From: DASWNP01 sp035537095
GTDB lineage: Bacteria > Acidobacteriota > Blastocatellia > Pyrinomonadales > Pyrinomonadaceae
Assembly (NCBI GenBank): GCA_035537095.1
Contig: DATLMV010000145.1
Location: forward strand, 1 to 24,491
Direction of reading: 5' to 3'
DNA: 24,491 bases
Shown here: positions 1 to 8,595 of the stretch, in pieces
Position numbering within the stretch: the stretch's first letter is position 1
Layout of the letters: each line of letters begins with the position of its first letter
Translations under genes and position numbers: made by a program
The notes under the pieces: model-generated
Told to the model about the DNA's origin: nothing
Databases searched by the model: none
Seen by the model: only the letters and a program-made list of their open reading frames with translations

Positions 1-1741
1 CGTGATACTTGTCGAAGAGGATGCGTTCGTGCGCCGCGCGCTGGTCAAACAGCAGCAAGCCTTCGCTATCGGCGGCGACGATGTAACTCTCGCCGAACTG
101 CCCGAGCGGGCGAATGTCCGTCGAGAGAGTTTCCGCAGCCACCTCGCGCAGCATCCCCGCCACCGAATCGAGTGGCGGCAACGACGCAAACGAACGCTCC
201 GCACCCGCACTCGCCTGTCGGGCTTCGACGTGCGGCGTCGCGTCCGCCGACGTTCTTCGCTGTGACGACTCCGCATCTAATGACGCCCCGATGCGGTCGA
301 AGTCCGCATCCGATGTGGCGAAGCGCGTGCTCGCATCCTGTGTTGTCTCTGTCGCGTGTCTTTGCATCGCGCCCGTTTCGTCTGCATCGCTGCGCGCTTC
401 GCCCGTCTCACTATCCGCTTCGCTCGACTCGTTGCGCGTTGCGCCCGCTTCGCTCTCTTTATCTTCGAGACGCCGCACGTCTCCCGTTGGCGACGAAGCA
501 AAGCCGAACTCTATCGCGCGTTGCTCCGGCGACAACGCACGCCCGAAGCCCTTCTCCCGCGCCGCATCGCGCGCCGCCGGACTATATTGCACGCCCGAAG
601 CTGTCTCGCTCCGCGTCGTTTCAAACGCTGCGCCCTCCGTCCCTTCTGCGCCTTCTGCGCCTTCCGCATCGCGTGCGTGCGAACTCACCGCGAGCGCATC
701 GCTTTCCGTCTCGTCCTGTGCGCGTGCGTGTGCGGCGTCGCGGACGTAGCCGCCGCTTGCGAGCGCGGCGCGCACCGTATCGCGCACGACATCCGAGACG
801 GCGACCGCGCGCCGGAAACGCACCTCCGTCTTGGACGGATGGACGTTGACATCAACCTCTTCGGGAGGCACTTCGAGAAACAGGAGCGCAGCCGGAAAGA
901 CGCCCTGCGGCAGAATCGTGCGGAAGCCCTCGGAGAGAGCGCGGCTGATCAGACGGTCGCGGACGTAGCGGCCATTGACGAAGAGATACTGCGCGTCGCG
1001 CGTCGTCCGTCGTTCGCGCGGCGCGGAGACATATCCGCTCACTCTCACCAGACGCTCGTCGCCGCCCGCCACTTCGAGCAGGCTTTCGAGAAACTCCGCG
1101 CCGAAGATTTGATATGCGCGCTCGCGCAACGACGACGCCGGAGCCGCGCGCAAAGTCTCCCGCCCGTTGTTGTTCAAGAGAAAAGCGATCTCCGGATGCG
1201 CGAGCGCGTAGTGTGTGACGAGGTTCATCAAGTGGAAGCTCTCGGTCGCCTCGGAGCGCAAAAACTTTCGCCGCGCGGGGACGTTGAAGAAGAGTTCGCG
1301 CACCGTGATGGTCGTGCCGCGCGTGCGCGCCGCGACTCCGACATCGCGCATCCGCCCGCCCTCGATCAGCACACGCGTCGCCGCATCAATGCCCTCGCCC
1401 TGCGTCAGCAGTTCGACGCGCGCCACCGACGCGATTGACGCCAGAGCCTCGCCGCGAAAGCCGAGCGTGCTGATGCGTTGGAGGTCTTCGGTGCGGCTGA
1501 TCTTCGAGGTCGCATGACGCTCGAAGGCGAGCACGGCATCGTCGCGCGACATGCCTTCGCCGTCGTCCGAGACGCGCAGGAGCCTGCGCCCGCCCGCCTC
1601 GACATCAATCTCGATGCGCCGCGCGCCCGCGTCAATCGCATTCTCCACCAACTCCTTCGCCACCGACGAGGGCCGCTCCACCACCTCGCCCGCCGCAATC
1701 TGATTCGCAATGTGGTCGGATAAAACCCGTATCTTCGACAT
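1..1741 (-). CDS. mutL: DNA mismatch repair protein MutL (3' end cut by window edge)
   Basis: MutL is the ATP-driven matchmaker of mismatch repair that links MutS to strand incision. The gene starts with ATG at 1739-1741, and 580 codons are visible without a stop before the left edge. The translation opens MSKIRVLSDHIANQIAAGEV and carries the GHKL ATPase motifs: ENAIDAG at residues 33-39, DDGEGM at 59-64, GFRGEAL at 94-100, and a later NVHPSKTEVRF. A long Ala/Ser/Asp/Glu-rich linker (about residues 350-540) precedes the start of the C-terminal domain. There the endonuclease motif reads DQRAAHERILFD (566-577) where the family consensus is DQHA-x2-E-x4-E, so the His is Arg and the last Glu is Asp. 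No Shine-Dalgarno sequence is visible, because a heptad-repeat hairpin ends 7 nt upstream of the ATG. The gene lies downstream of bshC on the same strand. The identity is secure; only the far C-terminus is unseen. Confidence 0.97.
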   Translation of the reverse strand, partial: MSKIRVLSDHIANQIAAGEVVERPSSVAKELVENAIDAGARRIEIDVEAGGRRLLRVSDDGEGMSRDDAVLAFERHATSKISRTEDLQRISTLGFRGEALASIASVARVELLTQGEGIDAATRVLIEGGRMRDVGVAARTRGTTITVRELFFNVPARRKFLRSEATESFHLMNLVTHYALAHPEIAFLLNNNGRETLRAAPASSLRERAYQIFGAEFLESLLEVAGGDERLVRVSGYVSAPRERRTTRDAQYLFVNGRYVRDRLISRALSEGFRTILPQGVFPAALLFLEVPPEEVDVNVHPSKTEVRFRRAVAVSDVVRDTVRAALASGGYVRDAAHARAQDETESDALAVSSHARDAEGAEGAEGTEGAAFETTRSETASGVQYSPAARDAAREKGFGRALSPEQRAIEFGFASSPTGDVRRLEDKESEAGATRNESSEADSETGEARSDADETGAMQRHATETTQDASTRFATSDADFDRIGASLDAESSQRRTSADATPHVEARQASAGAERSFASLPPLDSVAGMLREVAAETLSTDIRPLGQFGESYIVAADSEGLLLFDQRAAHERILFDKYH

Positions 1742-1748
1742 GGTAAGT

Positions 1749-1901
1749 AGAGGTTAGATGTTGGATGTTAGATGTTAGTTATCGGATAGGGAGCGGCTGA
1801 GGCCATCGAGCGGGCGGGCGGCTTCTGGAAGTTTTGTTTGTAAATTTGATGGCTTCTAATCATATTCTTCTCTAACATCTAACATCCGACATCCAACCTC
1901 T
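1749..1901 (-). repeat. Heptad-repeat inverted element, locus A (bshC/mutL gap)
   Basis: Two 30-nt arms at 1749-1778 and 1872-1901 are complementary at 28 of 30 positions. Each is made of 7-nt units of the type TTAGATG, TTGGATG or TCGGATG. The loop is 93 nt, the longest of the set. On the transcribed (minus) strand the G-rich, C-poor arm comes first. The element touches the bshC stop codon (TAA, 1902-1904) and ends 7 nt before the mutL ATG, so it fills almost the whole gap. It uses the same heptad family as locus C. Confidence 0.85.
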
Positions 1902-3590
1902 TTACAAATAAACTACTCGATGCTCGACGCAGTTTAAATCAATCGCGCCGTACATCCATTCGACGACGTAGCGACCGTGGCGCGCGAGCAGGGACGTGAT
2001 GTTGAGATGCCGTTCTTGCAGAGACTTGCCGGGATAGAGGGAGGCGGCGGCGCGTTCGAGTTGGCGTTGCGCCGTGCTGTCGCGGGCCAACTGCGCGCGA
2101 TGAAAGCGCGTGCGTAAGCCTTCGAGTTGATGGCGAATTTTGCGCTGGCCTTTGTCGAGCGCGTCGGCGAGCGTCGGGTCGAAGCCGCGCAGGTGTTGTT
2201 GGAGTTCGGCGAGCGCGTCGGCGATTCCGGCGTCTGTCCGGTCGAAGGCGCGCGCGGTCTCTGCACCGAGATGTTGCTCGACGACGCGCGCGGCGACCGC
2301 TTCCAACCCCTCGAAGAAGTCAGGCAGGTTGAGTTTGTAGCGTTCGAGCGTGCGGCCCGACGGGCGTTCGACGAGCGTCAGGCTGGCGCGATGGAGAATC
2401 GTCGTCGCGGGGCGCGCGAGCAGCCGGTAGGCTTCGGCAATCTGCGCGAAGTAGGCGATCTCGGCTGCGCCGCCGAAGTATGCGACGGTCGGCAGCAAGT
2501 AATCCTGCACGACCGCGCGCAGGGTCACGTTCGGGCTGAAACGCTGCGGTTCGCCGAGCGCCAGCGCGGCCCACTCCTCCGGCGTGTGCGTGCGTTCGGG
2601 CTTCGCACCCTTCGTTTTATAAGTTCCTTCTGCGGTGCGCGCGAGGGGGCGGCGCGCGCCGCTGTCGTCGTCGTAGAAAAGCGGGAACGCATCTTCGGAG
2701 GTGAAGACCTGCGCGTGAAAACCTTCGGCGACGAGCGCGCGGCTGCGGGCTTCGAGCGCGGCGGCGAGTTCGGGCGCGCGGCGCGCGGCTTCGGCGTAAA
2801 GAGGCGCGGCGAGTTGTTTGAGAGTCGCGTCGAGCGGGTCGAGCAGGATGAGGCCGTAGTCTTTCGTCAACGCGGTCAACATGCGCGCGAAGGCTTCGCC
2901 GTGGGTGCGGCCCGTCGCGTAGGTGTCGCGCAGGAGCGACTGTAGGTCGCCGGTGAACTCGTTGGCGGGGAGTTGTTCGAGCAGGCTGCCGGTGGTCTCT
3001 TCGATGTCGGGCGTGAGCGCGACGCCGCCGACGTGCGCGCCGTCCCGATGGAGCGACGCGGGCAGGCTCACGCGCGCGAGACGCCCTTCGCGGTCTGTGA
3101 ACTCCGCGACGCGCACTTCGGGCCAATCATGGTCTTCGGTCGCCATCCAGAAAACGGCGACCGCTTCCGTCCCGCGCTGCGTCAGGCAGCGCGCGAGTTT
3201 GACCGCCGAGAGTGCTTTGTAGACGGTGTAGAGCGGGCCGGTGAAGAGTCCGACCTGCTGACCCGTGACGACGGCCAACGTCTCCGCACGACGCAGGCGC
3301 GCAATCTCCGCGAGCGTCTGCGCGCCCGCGCCCCAGAGTTTGTTCGACGCGGCGAGCGCATCACAGAGCGCGTCGCGGTCGGCGTGCGGCGCGTCGAGCA
3401 CCGTGCGTGCGCGGGCGGCGAGTTCCTGCGGGTTGCCGACGGCGGACGGGTAGAAGCGACGGAGCGAAATGGGGTCGCGCAGATATTCGAGGAACAGGCG
3501 CGACTGGTTCGGAACACGCGCGAACGGCAAATCCTCCACGCGCAGGCCCGCCGCCGACGCGCTCTGACATGCAGACTCCGTGATGCTCAA
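1902..3590 (-). CDS. bshC: Bacillithiol biosynthesis cysteine-adding enzyme BshC
   Basis: BshC adds cysteine to glucosaminyl-malate in the last step of bacillithiol synthesis, giving the low-molecular-weight thiol used in place of glutathione. The 562-residue product has the family length and hallmark segments: VVTGQQVGLFTGPLYTVYKA (residues 107-126, a Rossmann-like core), FWMATEDHDW (147-156), and the C-terminal stretch with AIDLNCVEHRVVYL. The start is TTG at 3588-3590, chosen because GGGAG lies about 7 nt upstream and the N-terminus matches the family. The late domain (about residues 420-510) is charged and probably the coiled coil of the family. bshA and bshB are not in this window. ypdA, acting on the same thiol, lies 5 kb away on the other strand. 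The gene sits between the aldolase gene and mutL, all on the minus strand. Confidence 0.95.
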   Translation of the reverse strand: MSITESACQSASAAGLRVEDLPFARVPNQSRLFLEYLRDPISLRRFYPSAVGNPQELAARARTVLDAPHADRDALCDALAASNKLWGAGAQTLAEIARLRRAETLAVVTGQQVGLFTGPLYTVYKALSAVKLARCLTQRGTEAVAVFWMATEDHDWPEVRVAEFTDREGRLARVSLPASLHRDGAHVGGVALTPDIEETTGSLLEQLPANEFTGDLQSLLRDTYATGRTHGEAFARMLTALTKDYGLILLDPLDATLKQLAAPLYAEAARRAPELAAALEARSRALVAEGFHAQVFTSEDAFPLFYDDDSGARRPLARTAEGTYKTKGAKPERTHTPEEWAALALGEPQRFSPNVTLRAVVQDYLLPTVAYFGGAAEIAYFAQIAEAYRLLARPATTILHRASLTLVERPSGRTLERYKLNLPDFFEGLEAVAARVVEQHLGAETARAFDRTDAGIADALAELQQHLRGFDPTLADALDKGQRKIRHQLEGLRTRFHRAQLARDSTAQRQLERAAASLYPGKSLQERHLNITSLLARHGRYVVEWMYGAIDLNCVEHRVVYL

Positions 3591-3687
3591 ATCCGTGCTC
3601 CCATCTCAACAGACGCTTTGCGAGAGTTTGAAGACGGTCTCGCCGCCGGAAGATTTCCGCACGGCAGAAGCGACCGCGACCGTCGTT

Positions 3688-3712
3688 AAAAAATCCGGAC
3701 TAAACTTTCCGG
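3688..3712 (-). terminator. Probable intrinsic terminator downstream of the aldolase gene
   Basis: On the minus strand CCGGA (3712-3708) and TCCGG (3699-3695) can pair across an 8-nt loop, followed directly by ATTTTTT (3694-3688). The stem is only 5 bp, so strength is doubtful, but the position fits: after the aldolase gene and the 27-nt tandem repeats, before bshC. Confidence 0.5.
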
Positions 3713-3717
3713 GCGTC

Positions 3718-3826
3718 TACTCAAACCCGTCTCGACGTTTCCGCTACTCAAACCCGCCGGGATGTTTCCTTCACTCGAACCCGACGCGCCGTCTCTTTTA
3801 CTCAAACCGCTCAGACGTTTCTTCAG
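3718..3826 (-). repeat. Tandem repeat, about 27 nt x 4
   Basis: Four head-to-tail units start at 3718, 3745, 3773 and 3800, with lengths 27, 28, 27 and 27. On the plus strand each begins (T)ACTCAAACC or a close variant, and a GACGTTTCC-like block follows in units 1, 2 and 4. Unit 4 runs into the last codons of the aldolase gene (stop at 3798-3800); units 1-3 are noncoding. No complementary arm is present, unlike the heptad elements. On the transcribed strand the units are purine-rich. Confidence 0.8.
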
Positions 3827-4784
3827 TACTCGTCTGCAAGAGCTTTTCTTCGTCGGGCGTGAGCGCAGACGCGTCGAGCAGGCGTTGGATTTCGGGGCGC
3901 GCGGCGTCGTCGGGCATCTCAAGCGGGGCGCGAACGTGGCCGCCCGCGTAGCCCGAGAGGTCGAGCGCGACCTTCAGCCCGCCGATGCCGTGGAGGGTTG
4001 TGACGGCGCGAGCGAGCGGCGCGAGTTTGCGTTGCAGGCGCAGCGCGAGCGCGTGCTCGCCCGCGTCGAAGGCGCGCGCAATCGCCACGGCGAGACGCGG
4101 CGCGGCGCAGGCGGCGGCGAGAATCGCTCCGTGCGCGCCCGATGCGAGCGCGGCGTAGAAGACGGCGGCATGTCCCGTCAGCACGGCGAAGTCGTCGCGG
4201 ACGAGTCGCAGCGTCTCGTTGAATCCGACCATCTCGCCGGAGCTATCCTTGATGCCGTTGATGTTTTCGTGCTCGCCGAGGCGCGCGACGGTTTCGGGCG
4301 CGAGCGCGATTCCGGTGTTCTGCGGGATGCTGTAGAGAATCAAAGGGACGGGCGAAGCGTCTGCGACCGCCGTGTAATGTTTGTAGAGCGCGGCGTGGTT
4401 CATCGCGCCGCGATAGAAATGGGGCGTGATGACGAGCACGGCGTCTGCGCCCGCGCGCGCCGCGAGTCGCACCTCTTTGATAGTGGCATCCGTGCCCTGC
4501 TGTCCCGCGCCCGCGATGAACGTCATCTCGCGCGGCACGCACGCGCGCGCCGTCTCGATAATCAACGCGTACTCGCGTTCGTCCAGATGGACGCGCTCGC
4601 CCGTCGAACCGAGCGCGACGTAGCCGCCGATGCCCGTCTCGTTCCAACGCTCGATGTTGGCGCGCAGGGCGGCGGCGTCTATCTCGCCTGCGGCGTCGAA
4701 GGGCGTCGGGAAAGGCAGCAACACGCCGCGCAGTTTGCGTGCGGAGAGGGAGCTTCGTTCGTTTGTCGGTTTATTCTGGCTCAA
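3798..4784 (-). CDS. Dihydrodipicolinate synthase/HOGA-family aldolase
   Basis: This is a class I, Schiff-base TIM-barrel aldolase or lyase of the DapA/NAL superfamily, 328 residues as read. Motifs seen: pyruvate-binding GSTGE (59-63), catalytic Tyr in YSIPQNTG (151-158), and the Schiff-base Lys in GIKDSSG (Lys179). The late segment GIGGLKVALDLSGYAGG followed by RAPL resembles eukaryotic 4-hydroxy-2-oxoglutarate aldolase more than classical DapA, as does Ser in place of Asn after the Tyr. The likely substrate is therefore a 2-keto sugar acid or hydroxyketoglutarate, not aspartate semialdehyde, but this is inference. The start is uncertain. The longest frame opens with TTG at 4782-4784, only about 9 nt from a TATAAT-like box, and no good ribosome-binding site is seen. 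The fold needs a start before residue 18. The C-terminus encodes one unit of a 27-nt tandem repeat. Confidence 0.88.
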   Translation of the reverse strand: MSQNKPTNERSSLSARKLRGVLLPFPTPFDAAGEIDAAALRANIERWNETGIGGYVALGSTGERVHLDEREYALIIETARACVPREMTFIAGAGQQGTDATIKEVRLAARAGADAVLVITPHFYRGAMNHAALYKHYTAVADASPVPLILYSIPQNTGIALAPETVARLGEHENINGIKDSSGEMVGFNETLRLVRDDFAVLTGHAAVFYAALASGAHGAILAAACAAPRLAVAIARAFDAGEHALALRLQRKLAPLARAVTTLHGIGGLKVALDLSGYAGGHVRAPLEMPDDAARPEIQRLLDASALTPDEEKLLQTSTEETSERFE

Positions 4785-4792
4785 ACGAAGGC

Positions 4793-4822
4793 ATTATAAC
4801 GAGCGCGGCGACAAACGGACAA
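4793..4822 (-). promoter_or_regulatory. Possible promoter for the aldolase-bshC-mutL direction
   Basis: On the minus strand a perfect TATAAT (4798-4793) is preceded, with an 18-nt spacer, by TTGTCC (4822-4817; four of six match TTGACA). The start of transcription would fall near 4786, almost on the TTG used as the start, so either the message is nearly leaderless or this box is not the promoter. The -35 box lies inside a heptad repeat. Confidence 0.35.
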
Positions 4823-4870
4823 TGGATGGTGGAGACGGACGATGGACGATAGACGATGGACGATGGCCGG
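4816..4870 (+). repeat. One-armed heptad tandem repeat, locus B
   Basis: Successive units are CGGACAA, TGGATGG, TGGAGA (one base short), CGGACGA, TGGACGA, TAGACGA, TGGACGA and TGGCCGG. Repeats of 7 nt are clear, with mostly transition differences, but I find no complementary arm nearby. It lies in the divergent aldolase/patatin spacer with the purine-rich strand facing the patatin gene. It may be a decayed or incomplete member of the inverted elements described at other loci. Confidence 0.75.
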
Positions 4871-5300
4871 AAGTTCGGACTCCCGCATCAGATGGACGCC
4901 AGCGAAACTCTTGAAGATGCGAATGGAGCTATTAAAACGACAAGCGAAACTCTGTTGTTATCCAACGCCGATTTCACGCCGCCGACGGATGTTTCCGTTG
5001 ACATTCGAGGGCAGGAGGATTATGTTGCGTCCGCTTTTAGTTGCGGCACGCTGCGAGGGTTCGCGCGATGCCTTACTTTGATATAGCGTGCCTCTCATGC
5101 ATCGCCCGTGTTCGACCGCGATACTCTTTTTCCTCGACGCTTTCACATCAAACAGGTCGCCCGACAGTCGTCTTCAGTTTCAAGGCGGACGCGTCTTTCT
5201 AGTGCGCGCGCGTCGGGCTTCCCCGAAGCGGCCCGCCGTCAGTTGAAACTGTTATCTAAACGAAGTCGAGCCCGACCCCTCTAGACCGGAGCCAAACCCT
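4871..5300. other. Gene-free spacer upstream of the patatin gene
   Basis: About 430 bases without a convincing gene. Short open frames here (for example 4856-5086 plus) start inside the heptad repeat, lack a ribosome-binding site and resemble nothing I know. The composition is somewhat less GC-rich than the genes. The spacer presumably holds the patatin promoter, but no clean -35/-10 pair stands out. Confidence 0.5.
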
Positions 5301-8300
5301 ATGCCGGACAACGCCAATCCCCCGCTGCATCTCTGCGAAATTCTGGAGGAGGAGTTTCTCCAACTGCACGGCCTGCTCCCCGCCGGATACCCGCATGAGG
5401 CCGACCCCGAGACGCGTCTCGAAGCCATCTACCGCGCCATTCATCAACTGCCCGAGCCGCGCACCGCCATCTGTTTTTCCGGCGGCGGCATCCGCAGCGC
5501 GACCTTCGGCCTCGGAGTGATGCAAGGACTGGCGCGACACGGGCTGCTCGGCAAGTTCGATTTCGTCTCGACCGTGTCGGGCGGCGGCTACGTCGGCAGT
5601 TGGTTGTCGGCGTGGATTCACCGGCAGGGGATACGCAACGTGCTCAAGGCTCTGAAGAGTCCGCCGAAGTGGAAACTGCAACCCGAGCCCGAGGCGGTCA
5701 GACACCTGCGCGCCTACAGCAACTACATGACGCCGAAACTCGGCCTGCTCTCCGCCGACACGTGGACGCTCGTCGCCATCTTCTTCCGCAACATGATTCT
5801 CAACTGGTGCGTGCTCGTCCCGTTTATCCTCGCCGTGCTCGTGCTGCCGCGTCTCATGGTGTCGCTGATGGGCTGGCGCGGCGCGTCGTCGGGATTGGTG
5901 CAAGCGATGTTCTGGGGCGCGGTACTGTGCGGCATCTTCTCGATTGCCTACATCGTCGCCAACCGACCGAGCCTGAGCAACCCGCTCAAACCCGTGAGCC
6001 GCTGGCCGCCCGGCAAGCGAAGCGAAGGATGGTTTCTCCTGTGCGGACTGCTGCCGCTCGTCGGCCTCGCTTTGATGATCGTCACCTACTGGATGTGGCT
6101 GCGACCTGCGGGCCGACTTCATTTCCGAATCTTCGGCTACGAGGTGCGCTACTGGCTGGCCTTCACTCTGTTCGGCGTGATGCTGCACAGCGTCGGCTTC
6201 CTCGCCTCGAAAATCTGGGTGCGACAACTGCGACCGCTCGAACCCTTCGTCATCATCTCGTCGGGCGCGGTCGGCGGTTTTCTGACGTGGCTCGTCGCCG
6301 TCTATCTCTTCCCGCACGCCTTCATCACGCAGACGGTCGTCCACGTCGCCCTCTACGTCTGCTTCGCCGCGCCGCTCTTCCTCCTTCTCTTCCTGCTGGC
6401 GACGACCATGTTCGTCGGGCTCGGCAGCTATCACACGGACGACGCCGACCGCGAATGGCTGGCGCGCGCGGGCGCTTGGATTCTGATTGCGATTGTCGGT
6501 TGGAGTTTCGTCAGCACGCTCGTCATCTTCGCTCCCGTCGCGCTCCTGTATCTCGGGATGAAGACGAAAATCTTCCTCACCGCGCTCGGCACGGCCTCCG
6601 GCATCTTCACGCTCACCGCAGGGCAGAGCGCCGCGACGCCCGCCAACCAGCAGAACGGCGGCCAACAGAAAAAGTCCTCCGGACTCAAGCCGCTTTTGAT
6701 GAGCGCCGGACTCGCGCTCGCCGCGCCCATCTTCGCGCTCTTTATCTTGATCGTGCTCGTGCTGGCGACGAGTTGGTTCATCAAGAAGATCGCGTCCATG
6801 CTGCACCTCGTCAACTGGGCGAGTTTGCCCGCGTCTTCGAAGTACGACCCGTACGGTCTTCTCAACATCGTCTCTTACGCGCCCGTCTGGTTGGTCGTCG
6901 TCATCGCCGTCCTGATTCTCGGCTTCGGCATCCTGATGGGCCTCTTCGTCAACATCAACAAGTTCTCGCTCCATTCCGCCTATCGCGACCGCTTGATACG
7001 CGCCTATCTCGGCGCGTCGCGCAGCCAGAAGGAGCGGCGTCCGAACCCCTTCACGGGTCTCGACGAAGACGACAACATACAGATGCACGAGCTTCAGACC
7101 GAACTCATCTACGCGGGAAGTTTCCTCAATCTCGACCGCATGGTTGCACGACTGAGGGACGGAACCGACGCCGTCTCGCAGTTCGTCCGGGACGCTCTCT
7201 CCGACGACACGCGCAGGCTGCTCGACGCTTACGGCTCCCCTTCCGTCTTGCCCCGCACCGCCGCCGAACGCGAGGCCGTCGAGCAGGCGTTGGCCGACGA
7301 CCTCAACCGCTTGCTCAACGGGCGGTCAATCTACGACCCGCAAATCTTCAAAGACGTTAAGCTCACGCCGGAGACGGAAGCGTTGCTGCGTCAAGACCCG
7401 CTCGTCGAGGTCGTGCGTCTCAACCGTTTGTTACTCGAACAAGCCTACGCGGGCGACATCGCGCCCTCGCGCAAAGGCCGCCCGCTCCACGTCGTCAACA
7501 TCACGCTCAATCTCGTCGCGGGCAAAGACCTCGCGTGGCAAGACCGCAAGGCCGTCTCCTTTACGGTCACGCCGCTGCATTCGGGGAGTTATCGCGTCGG
7601 CTATCGCAGTTCGAGAGAGTACGGCTTGAACAAAAAGAAGGCGGCGGCCATCAGCTTGGGAACGGCGGCGGCCATCTCCGGCGCAGCCGCGAGCCCCAAC
7701 ATGGGCTACTACTCCTCGCCGCCCCTGACGTTTTTGATGACGCTCTTCAACGTCCGTCTCGGCTGGTGGCTCGGCAATCCCGGCAGCGCGGGCGAGAAAA
7801 CTTATCGCAAGCCCGGCCCCTTCTTCGCGCCGAGCGCGCTCTTGTCCGAAACCCTCGGGCGCACCGACGCCGAGCATCCATACGTCTATCTCTCCGACGG
7901 CGGCCACTTTGAAAATCTCGGTCTCTACGAGATGGTCTTGCGCCGCTGCCGCATCATCTTCGTCAGCGACGGGAGCGCCGACCCCTCCTTTACCTTCAAC
8001 GACCTCGGCGGAGCCATCGCCAAAATCCGCGAAGACTTCGGCATCCCCATCGTCTTCGACGAGATTCCCATTCAAGCCAAACCCGCAGACCTCCCGACCT
8101 ACACGAAAGAGAACCTCGCGGGACACAAGTATTGCGCCATCGGTCGCATCTGTTATTCGTGCATAGACGGCGGCGCGCAAGACGGCGTGCTCATCTACAT
8201 CAAGCCGACCGTCTACGGCACGGAATCGGCGGACGTGTATCACTACGCCAAGTCGAGCCCCACCTTCCCGCACGAATCAACCGGCGACCAGATGTACAGC

Positions 8301-8462
8301 GAGACGCAGTTCGAGAGCTACCGCGCGCTCGGCTCACACATCGTCAACGAAATCTGCGCCGGAAAAACCTCGCTCGCCAACCTCGACGAACTCGCCGACC
8401 AAGTCCGCGTCTATCTCGGCACGGAGTCCGCGCCCGCGCCCCTGCCCGACTGCCCGCCGTAA
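5301..8462 (+). CDS. Large membrane-embedded patatin-like phospholipase
   Basis: A predicted lipid acyl hydrolase of 1053 residues with a Ser-Asp catalytic dyad. The patatin N-terminal half is visible as the oxyanion loop SGGGIRSATFGLGV (60-73) and the nucleophile Ser93 in STVSGGGYVG. The C-terminal half carries the Asp in YLSDGGHFENLG (Asp866). Between them lie about nine hydrophobic segments (roughly residues 161-183, 203-221, 243-265, 283-302, 313-338, 343-374, 391-420, 466-491, 524-552) and then a hydrophilic stretch with the dyad's second half. The active site is thus split by a membrane domain. ATG at 5301 is preceded by GGAG at 5288-5291. There is no signal peptide before the patatin fold, so the catalytic part is probably cytoplasmic at the inner membrane. 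Substrate unknown. ypdA follows after a heptad hairpin. Confidence 0.9.
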   Translation: MPDNANPPLHLCEILEEEFLQLHGLLPAGYPHEADPETRLEAIYRAIHQLPEPRTAICFSGGGIRSATFGLGVMQGLARHGLLGKFDFVSTVSGGGYVGSWLSAWIHRQGIRNVLKALKSPPKWKLQPEPEAVRHLRAYSNYMTPKLGLLSADTWTLVAIFFRNMILNWCVLVPFILAVLVLPRLMVSLMGWRGASSGLVQAMFWGAVLCGIFSIAYIVANRPSLSNPLKPVSRWPPGKRSEGWFLLCGLLPLVGLALMIVTYWMWLRPAGRLHFRIFGYEVRYWLAFTLFGVMLHSVGFLASKIWVRQLRPLEPFVIISSGAVGGFLTWLVAVYLFPHAFITQTVVHVALYVCFAAPLFLLLFLLATTMFVGLGSYHTDDADREWLARAGAWILIAIVGWSFVSTLVIFAPVALLYLGMKTKIFLTALGTASGIFTLTAGQSAATPANQQNGGQQKKSSGLKPLLMSAGLALAAPIFALFILIVLVLATSWFIKKIASMLHLVNWASLPASSKYDPYGLLNIVSYAPVWLVVVIAVLILGFGILMGLFVNINKFSLHSAYRDRLIRAYLGASRSQKERRPNPFTGLDEDDNIQMHELQTELIYAGSFLNLDRMVARLRDGTDAVSQFVRDALSDDTRRLLDAYGSPSVLPRTAAEREAVEQALADDLNRLLNGRSIYDPQIFKDVKLTPETEALLRQDPLVEVVRLNRLLLEQAYAGDIAPSRKGRPLHVVNITLNLVAGKDLAWQDRKAVSFTVTPLHSGSYRVGYRSSREYGLNKKKAAAISLGTAAAISGAAASPNMGYYSSPPLTFLMTLFNVRLGWWLGNPGSAGEKTYRKPGPFFAPSALLSETLGRTDAEHPYVYLSDGGHFENLGLYEMVLRRCRIIFVSDGSADPSFTFNDLGGAIAKIREDFGIPIVFDEIPIQAKPADLPTYTKENLAGHKYCAIGRICYSCIDGGAQDGVLIYIKPTVYGTESADVYHYAKSSPTFPHESTGDQMYSETQFESYRALGSHIVNEICAGKTSLANLDELADQVRVYLGTESAPAPLPDCPP

Positions 8463-8466
8463 GAAC

Positions 8467-8539
8467 AGATGTTAGATGTCGGGTGTCAGATGTTAGTTTT
8501 TGTCTTTATCTAACATCCGACACCCAACATCCAACACCT
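8467..8539 (+). repeat. Heptad-repeat inverted element, locus C (patatin/ypdA gap)
   Basis: Arms of 30 nt at 8467-8496 and 8510-8539 match at 26 of 30 positions, and all four differences are transitions. The loop is 13 nt, T-rich. Units are TTAGATG, TCGGGTG and TCAGATG in the 5' arm; the 3' arm read in reverse gives TTGGATG, TTGGGTG and TCGGATG. It begins 4 nt after the patatin stop codon (8460-8462). Same unit family and same arm length as locus A. Confidence 0.88.
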
Positions 8540-8595
8540 ACTCCTCCCCTCTTGCTGTTGAACGCCGCGCCGTGCGACGATATTGTCAAAAGGAT

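Noticed and set aside
356..1438. Long plus-strand open frames across 1-1740
   Set aside because: They are antisense shadows of mutL, whose minus-strand reading frame shows all MutL motifs.
5256..7088. 610-residue minus-strand open frame opposite the patatin gene
   Set aside because: Highly charged shadow of the GC-rich patatin coding frame; the plus frame has clear catalytic motifs and membrane segments.
8500..8595. N-terminal extension of ypdA starting at TTG 8500
   Set aside because: It translates the 3' arm of heptad element C; the flavoprotein begins after ATG 8596.
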